Shown piece after piece: positions 59,694 through 64,000 of a stretch of 64,000 nt of DNA. This stretch comes from UBA6544 sp038131165 (lineage in GTDB: Bacteria > Pseudomonadota > Alphaproteobacteria > UBA8366): NCBI GenBank assembly GCA_038131165.1, contig JAYPOZ010000010.1, positions 9,752 to 73,751 of the forward strand, written 5' to 3'. The translations under genes were made by a program, and so were the position numbers. Within the stretch, counting starts at the first letter, position 1. Every line of letters begins with the position of its first letter. The notes beneath the pieces were generated by a model that was not told where the DNA came from, did not search any database, and saw only the letters and a program-made list of their open reading frames with translations.

Positions 59694-60062
59694 TTGGCCT
59701 ACGACGATCAGAATATTTTCGCGAAAATTCTGCGCGGCGAAATTCCGTGCGACAAAGTCTTCGAGAACGACCATGCGCTGGCGTTCCGGGACATCAATCC
59801 GCAAGCGCCGGTCCACGTGCTGGTGATTCCGAAGGGGCCGTATGTCTCCTACGCGGATTTCTGCGAGACGGCGAGCGAGGCGGAACTCGCGGGCTTCATG
59901 CGGGCGCTCGGCGCCGTCGCACGAGAATTGGGCGTGGTCGACGCCGGCAGCCGGATTCTCTCCAATCAAGGGGAAGACGGCCACCAGGAAGTGCCCCACT
60001 TCCACGTCCACCTTTTCGCCGGCAAGAATCTCGGCCGGATGATCAAGCCGATCGATAAATAG
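59694..60062 (+). CDS. HIT family (HinT-type) nucleotide-binding protein
   Basis: A 122-residue HIT-domain phosphoramidase-like protein. NIFAKILRGEIPCDKVFEND is the usual start and HFHVHLFAG the histidine triad. It uses TTG 59694 as start, four bases after the hisE stop, with AGGATTAGG upstream. hisE-HIT adjacency is common in alphaproteobacteria. Confidence 0.95.
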   Translation: MAYDDQNIFAKILRGEIPCDKVFENDHALAFRDINPQAPVHVLVIPKGPYVSYADFCETASEAELAGFMRALGAVARELGVVDAGSRILSNQGEDGHQEVPHFHVHLFAGKNLGRMIKPIDK

Positions 60063-60065
60063 GCG

Positions 60066-60875
60066 TTATTCTTTCTCGTCGCGCTGCTGGCGCAGGAGCG
60101 CCAGTTCTTGGCGGAGACTCTTGATCTCCGACAAGATTTCCGCCCTTTCCTCGTGGCCATGTTCGTCCTCGTCGTGCACTTCCTGCATCGAGTTGACGAC
60201 GATGGCGACGAACAGGTTGAGGACGGCAAAGGTGGTCACCAGGATGAACGGGATGAAGAAGGCCCAGGCAAAGGGAAATTCCTGCATTACCGGCCGCACG
60301 ATTCCCATAGACCACGATTCGAGCGTCATGATCTGGAACAGCGAATAAAGCGATTTGCCGACCGAGCCGAACCAAGCCTCGAAGGCGCCGCCGAAGAGGT
60401 GCGTCGCCATGACCGCGAAGACGTAGAACACCAGGATCATCAGCAGCATGATCGACCCCATCCCGGGGATGGCCTTTAGGAAAGCCTGCACCACGAGCCG
60501 CATCTTCGGCACCATCGAAATGAGCCGAAAGGCGCGGAGAACCCGGAGCGCGCGCAGCACGCCCAATCCTTCGTTCGCCGGCAACAGCGCAATGGAGACG
60601 ATGGTGAAATCGAACAGATTCCAGGGATCCCGGAAATAGGCGAGGCGATGGGCGAAAAGCTTGATCAAAATCTCGACCACGAAAATGGTCAACGCGATAT
60701 GATCCAAGGTAACCAGCAACGACCCCATCTCCCCCATCAGATCGGCGGAGGTCTCCAGGCCGAGCACGACGGCGTTGACGGCGATCACCACCAGAATGAA
60801 ACGCTGAAATCCGTTCGATTCGGTGAAACGGCGGGCTTTTTCGCGCAGGCCGCTCGACAAGATATTTTCGGACAT
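60066..60875 (-). CDS. Voltage-gated sodium channel (NavBac type)
   Basis: A 269-residue single-repeat channel subunit with six membrane spans, expected to work as a tetramer. S4 has four arginines at three-residue spacing (108, 111, 114, 117). The selectivity filter is TLESWS (184-189) followed by MGIVRP, as in NavAb. An acidic neck (HDEDEHGHEE) and C-terminal coiled coil (EIKSLRQELALLRQQ) end it. AAGGA precedes ATG 60875. It converges with the HIT gene with three bases between. Confidence 0.92.
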   Translation of the reverse strand: MSENILSSGLREKARRFTESNGFQRFILVVIAVNAVVLGLETSADLMGEMGSLLVTLDHIALTIFVVEILIKLFAHRLAYFRDPWNLFDFTIVSIALLPANEGLGVLRALRVLRAFRLISMVPKMRLVVQAFLKAIPGMGSIMLLMILVFYVFAVMATHLFGGAFEAWFGSVGKSLYSLFQIMTLESWSMGIVRPVMQEFPFAWAFFIPFILVTTFAVLNLFVAIVVNSMQEVHDEDEHGHEERAEILSEIKSLRQELALLRQQRDEKE

Positions 60876-60962
60876 CAGGCGTTCCTTGAGTTGGTCAGAG
60901 CCGTCGATGTCGCGCACATTGGAGACCCTTGGCCCAGGGTCAAGGGCGAAATCGGAAAGCGG

Positions 60963-62369
60963 CTAGGATTTCAGGGACTGCGCGATGGATTGCGCCGCCC
61001 GAACTCCCGTGATTACGCCCTTCGACAGACCGCCCAGATAGGCTGCGTTCGGCCCGCCCTCGATGCCGCCCGTGGACGAGCCTGCGGCATACAGCCCCGG
61101 TAATACCTGGCCCTCGGCGTCGAGGGCCCGGCTTTCCGTGTCGATCGCGATACCGCCCATCGTATAGGTTATGCCGGCGCATATTTCGATGGCATGGAAA
61201 GGGCCGCCGCGGATCGGCTCGGCGGCATATTTGTCGATACTGCGGGCGGGAGAAAGCCGATCGAGGCTGCCGCCCTCGAGCGCCACATTGTACGCGGCAA
61301 CGGTTTCGGTAAGGGCGCCGCCATCGACATTTATGAGCTCGGCAAGGCCGGCTAACGTCTCGGCCGTATGTACGGTGCCGCCCTCGCTGACGAAAGCCGG
61401 GTTCATGCAGGGCGGGTATCTGTTATCGGCGGCGAGCCCGGTCCAAACTGCGTCGTCGAAGACGACCGAGACCGAGAGCGGGTCGTCGAGCTTCGCGATC
61501 TCGTTCGCGAGCCAAATGCCGCCCTTCCCTTCATCGAGAAGACGGCGGCCCGAACGGTCCACGAGAATCGACGCCCGGGCGATGGCGTCGACGGTCGGGT
61601 ACGGCCACAGCTTTTCGTTTCGGAACGCCTCGCGTCCGAGCAGGTGGCCGTAGAAGCGGTCCATTCCGACCAAGGCCGCACCCACCGCCTCGGCCATCCG
61701 CAGCCCGTCTCCACACCCGGTACCGGCGCCGCGCGTGAACAGGCTTTCCGGGTGGGGGGCGATAAATCGGCGGACCAGATCCGGGTCGCCCTGGAAGCCG
61801 CCATCGCAAATCACAACGGCCTTGGCGCGGTACTCGACGGTCTCTCCGCCGCGTTCCGCGACGAGGCCGACGATCCGGTCTTCCTCGCGGATCAGATCCT
61901 GCGCCCGCACGCCGCGCTCGAGCGTGCCGCCGCCGGCCTCGAGCCGTGCGGTCAGGTTGCGCAGCATGACGTCCGGCCCGCGGCCTTTCCAGTCGAGTCC
62001 CGGCCGCCGCGGACGGGGCGGCGCCAGGACGAAACGCATGAACTCCACGGCGCCGCCCTTGATAAACTTAGCGCCTTGCGCGCGCAGCCAGTCGATGGCC
62101 ATGCCGGCGTCGGCCGCCATGATCGCACCGAGGCCACCGCTGCCCGTGCCGTCCGTCAGATGATCGATTTTGGCAAGAATGTCCGCTTCCGCCGACATCG
62201 GATCCTTCTCCGCGACGTGTATGACGCCTCCGGACCACCGCGCGTTGCATGGGTAATCCGCAGCCTCGCCCTTCTCCAGAACCAGGGGCTTCAGGCCAAG
62301 CTCCGTCGCCCGGACCGCCGTCGAGAGGCCCGCGATGCCGCCGCCGATGATAATCAAATCGTGTGTCAC
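60963..62369 (-). CDS. FAD-dependent oxidoreductase, tricarballylate dehydrogenase-like
   Basis: A 468-residue flavoprotein of the fumarate reductase/succinate dehydrogenase group. LIIIGGGIAGLSTAVRATELG is the FAD loop, NARWSGGVIHVA the second flavin site, and LPGLYAAGSSTGGIEGGPNAAYLGG the C-terminal FAD motif. It resembles TcuA, which oxidises tricarballylate, but no TcuB or transporter is adjacent, so the substrate is unsure. GTG start at 62369. Confidence 0.88.
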   Translation of the reverse strand: MTHDLIIIGGGIAGLSTAVRATELGLKPLVLEKGEAADYPCNARWSGGVIHVAEKDPMSAEADILAKIDHLTDGTGSGGLGAIMAADAGMAIDWLRAQGAKFIKGGAVEFMRFVLAPPRPRRPGLDWKGRGPDVMLRNLTARLEAGGGTLERGVRAQDLIREEDRIVGLVAERGGETVEYRAKAVVICDGGFQGDPDLVRRFIAPHPESLFTRGAGTGCGDGLRMAEAVGAALVGMDRFYGHLLGREAFRNEKLWPYPTVDAIARASILVDRSGRRLLDEGKGGIWLANEIAKLDDPLSVSVVFDDAVWTGLAADNRYPPCMNPAFVSEGGTVHTAETLAGLAELINVDGGALTETVAAYNVALEGGSLDRLSPARSIDKYAAEPIRGGPFHAIEICAGITYTMGGIAIDTESRALDAEGQVLPGLYAAGSSTGGIEGGPNAAYLGGLSKGVITGVRAAQSIAQSLKS

Positions 62370-62462
62370 TGAACCAATGCTCCAAACTTCGCCGCACAGA
62401 CGGCAACCATCACTGCCGCCATTAAACTAGCGCCCGTCGGCGGGTCGACGAGGCTCTCAAGC

Positions 62463-63983
62463 TCAGCGGCCTGGCGCAATACGGCGATAAGAGAGGGCTT
62501 CGGCGATATGCAGGCGGCGGACAGTCGTTTCTCGGTCCAGGTCGGCCAAGGTTCGGGCGACCCGGAGTACCCGATGATAACCGCGCGCGGACAGGCGCAT
62601 GCGCTCGGCCGCGTCGGTCAGAAGCCTGCGGCCTTCGGAATCGGGCGCCGCGATTTCTTCCAGCACGGTGCCGTCCGCCTCCGCGTTGGTTCGTATCGCC
62701 GGTGACGTGCGCTCTTGGAAGCGCTCTCTCTGAACGGTCCGGGCTCCGGCGACCCGCTTCGCGATCTCCGCGCTGCCTTCCGCCGGTGGCGGCAAGGATA
62801 AGTCGCCTGCACGGACCGGCGGCACATCCAGATGCAGATCGATGCGATCGAACAGCGGGCCCGAGATCTTCGCCTGGTAGTCGAGACCGCAGCGCGGCGC
62901 ACGCGAGCAAGCGAGGGCGGGATCGCCGAGATACCCGCAACGGCACGGGTTCATCGCCGCGACGAACTGGAACCGGGCGGGATAGTCCACATGACTGTTC
63001 GCCCGAGCAATTACCGCCCGCCCGCTTTCCATCGGCTGGCGCAAGGCCTCAAGCGCCGGCCGCGAGAATTCCGGCAGTTCGTCGAGAAAAAGCACGCCGT
63101 TATGGGCCAGCGAAATTTCGCCGGGTTGGACTCGAACGCCTCCGCCGACAAGCGCCGGCAGGGAAGCGGAGTGATGGGGATCGCGAAACGGCCGTAGCAT
63201 CGTCAGTTTGCCGCCGTCGAGCAGGCCGGCGACGCTGTGGATCATGCTGACTTCCAGCGCTTCTGCTGGCGTCATCTGCGGCATAAGACCGGCCAGACGG
63301 CGGGCCAGCATCGATTTGCCGGCCCCGGGCGGACCGACCATCAGGAGGTTATGTCCACCGGCGGCGGCAATCTCCAATGCCCGCTTCGCCGTCTCCTGGC
63401 CCTTGATATCCCGCATGTCGGGGGTGGCGGTCACCGTTTCCGAAATCTTGGGCGTGGGGGCGGCCAAAACCTGGCTGCCCTTGAAATGGTTGATCAGCGC
63501 GACGAGGTCGGCGGGTGCCAGGATTGATAGGGACCCGGCCCAGGCCGCCTCCCCGCCGCAGGCGGCCGGGCAAATAAGTCCGCGCCCTGCGGCATTGGCG
63601 CCGATGGCGGCCGGTAGGACGCCGGCGACGGGAGACAGTGTTCCGTCGAGCGCGAGTTCGCCGAGTGCCGAATAATTCTCCAGCTCGTCTTGTTGCAAGA
63701 CTCCCATCGCGATCAAGAGGCCGATGGCGATCGGCAGATCGAAATGGCTGCCTTCCTTCAAAACGTCCGCGGGCGACAGATTGACGACGATGCGGCGCGG
63801 CGGTAAGGCCAGTCCGATGGAGCCCAGGGCCGCTCTGACGCGCTCCCGGCTTTCGCCGACCGCCTTGTCCGGCAGGCCGACGATGGTGATGGCCGGAATG
63901 CCGTTCGACATCTGTATCTGCACGTCGATCTCCAACGTGTCGATGCCTTGAAACGCGACCGTCTTGATGCGTGCGACCGTCAT
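62463..63983 (-). CDS. YifB family Mg-chelatase-like AAA ATPase (ComM)
   Basis: A 506-residue protein: N-terminal ChlI-like domain (VVNLSPADVLKEGSHFDLPIAIGLL), a AAA+ core with Walker A GPPGAGKSMLARRLAGL and Walker B GVLFLDELPEFSR, and a C-terminal Mg_chelatase_C part (LSARGYHRVLRVARTLADL). In Vibrio, ComM is a branch-migration helicase needed in natural transformation. Complete here; starts 17 bases from the right edge. Confidence 0.94.
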   Translation of the reverse strand: MTVARIKTVAFQGIDTLEIDVQIQMSNGIPAITIVGLPDKAVGESRERVRAALGSIGLALPPRRIVVNLSPADVLKEGSHFDLPIAIGLLIAMGVLQQDELENYSALGELALDGTLSPVAGVLPAAIGANAAGRGLICPAACGGEAAWAGSLSILAPADLVALINHFKGSQVLAAPTPKISETVTATPDMRDIKGQETAKRALEIAAAGGHNLLMVGPPGAGKSMLARRLAGLMPQMTPAEALEVSMIHSVAGLLDGGKLTMLRPFRDPHHSASLPALVGGGVRVQPGEISLAHNGVLFLDELPEFSRPALEALRQPMESGRAVIARANSHVDYPARFQFVAAMNPCRCGYLGDPALACSRAPRCGLDYQAKISGPLFDRIDLHLDVPPVRAGDLSLPPPAEGSAEIAKRVAGARTVQRERFQERTSPAIRTNAEADGTVLEEIAAPDSEGRRLLTDAAERMRLSARGYHRVLRVARTLADLDRETTVRRLHIAEALSYRRIAPGR

Positions 63984-64000
63984 TTCCCTTCCCCGATGAC

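Noticed and set aside
1..64000. CRISPR array, prophage or insertion sequence
   Set aside because: No regularly spaced identical repeats, no transposase, integrase or phage structural genes found; the GIY-YIG unit is the only mobile-like candidate.

Overview
The window reads as a chromosomal stretch from a GC-rich alphaproteobacterium, most like Rhodospirillales in gene order. The main reasons are the block leuS-lptE-holA / parB-parA-rsmG-mnmG / mnmE / rho / hemJ-hemH-hemE / oriC-like gap / ppsR-maf-aroE-coaE-dnaQ / secB / fxsA / Tim44-like / mltA / smr / hslUV / hisBHAFE, which is the origin-proximal layout of this class, together with DUF3576 and DUF6489 proteins. The genus cannot be named from sequence alone. 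No rRNA operon, prophage, CRISPR array or recognisable IS element was seen. A run of ten Ns at 10948-10957 marks an assembly gap inside one gene.

Layout. 1-7 kb: tRNA-Ser(GGA), then housekeeping and single-function genes (gluQ, an AlkA-like glycosylase, an alpha/beta-hydrolase, a conserved hypothetical, an HNH protein, coq7-dsbB, a YqaA membrane protein, an NTF2-like protein, a hemerythrin). 7-17.3 kb: an accessory catabolic region on two strands. CaiB/BaiF CoA-transferase, class II aldolase, GFA protein and two paralogous double-VOC proteins run rightward. HyuA/HyuB hydantoinase subunits run leftward, and a MaoC-like hot-dog protein follows tRNA-Leu(CAA). Between the two gene groups lies a repeat-rich island: a GIY-YIG nuclease enclosed by nested REP-like palindromes, an orphan promoter with a boxA-like leader, and a long inverted repeat. 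17.3-22.4 kb: methyltransferase, MBL-fold hydrolase, orphan OmpR-type regulator, a low-complexity protein with three HPFYE motifs, an L,D-transpeptidase and YggS.

22.4-45.4 kb is the chromosome-segregation and replication-origin neighbourhood. It includes two perfect parS palindromes (29427-29442 and 31433-31448), parAB, tRNA-modification genes mnmE/mnmG, rho, late haem genes, and an AT-rich 397-bp gap between hemE and the ppsR-type gene. That gap has a perfect DnaA box, several near-matches and three GANTC sites, and is the best oriC candidate. To its right maf-aroE-coaE are translationally coupled and dnaQ follows.

45.4-64 kb: envelope and proteostasis genes (fxsA, Tim44-like, mltA, hslVU), a lutABC lactate-oxidation operon placed between mltA and smr, a PAS_5 protein, an SDR, the hisB-hisH-GNAT-hisA-hisF-hisE-HIT operon with a GNAT gene inside it, a NavAb-like sodium channel, a flavoprotein related to tricarballylate dehydrogenase, and a YifB/ComM ATPase near the right edge. 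The most interesting items for follow-up are the REP-flanked GIY-YIG unit with its neighbouring orphan leader, the HPFYE-repeat protein, the oriC/parS region, and the CoA-transferase/aldolase/double-VOC cluster.
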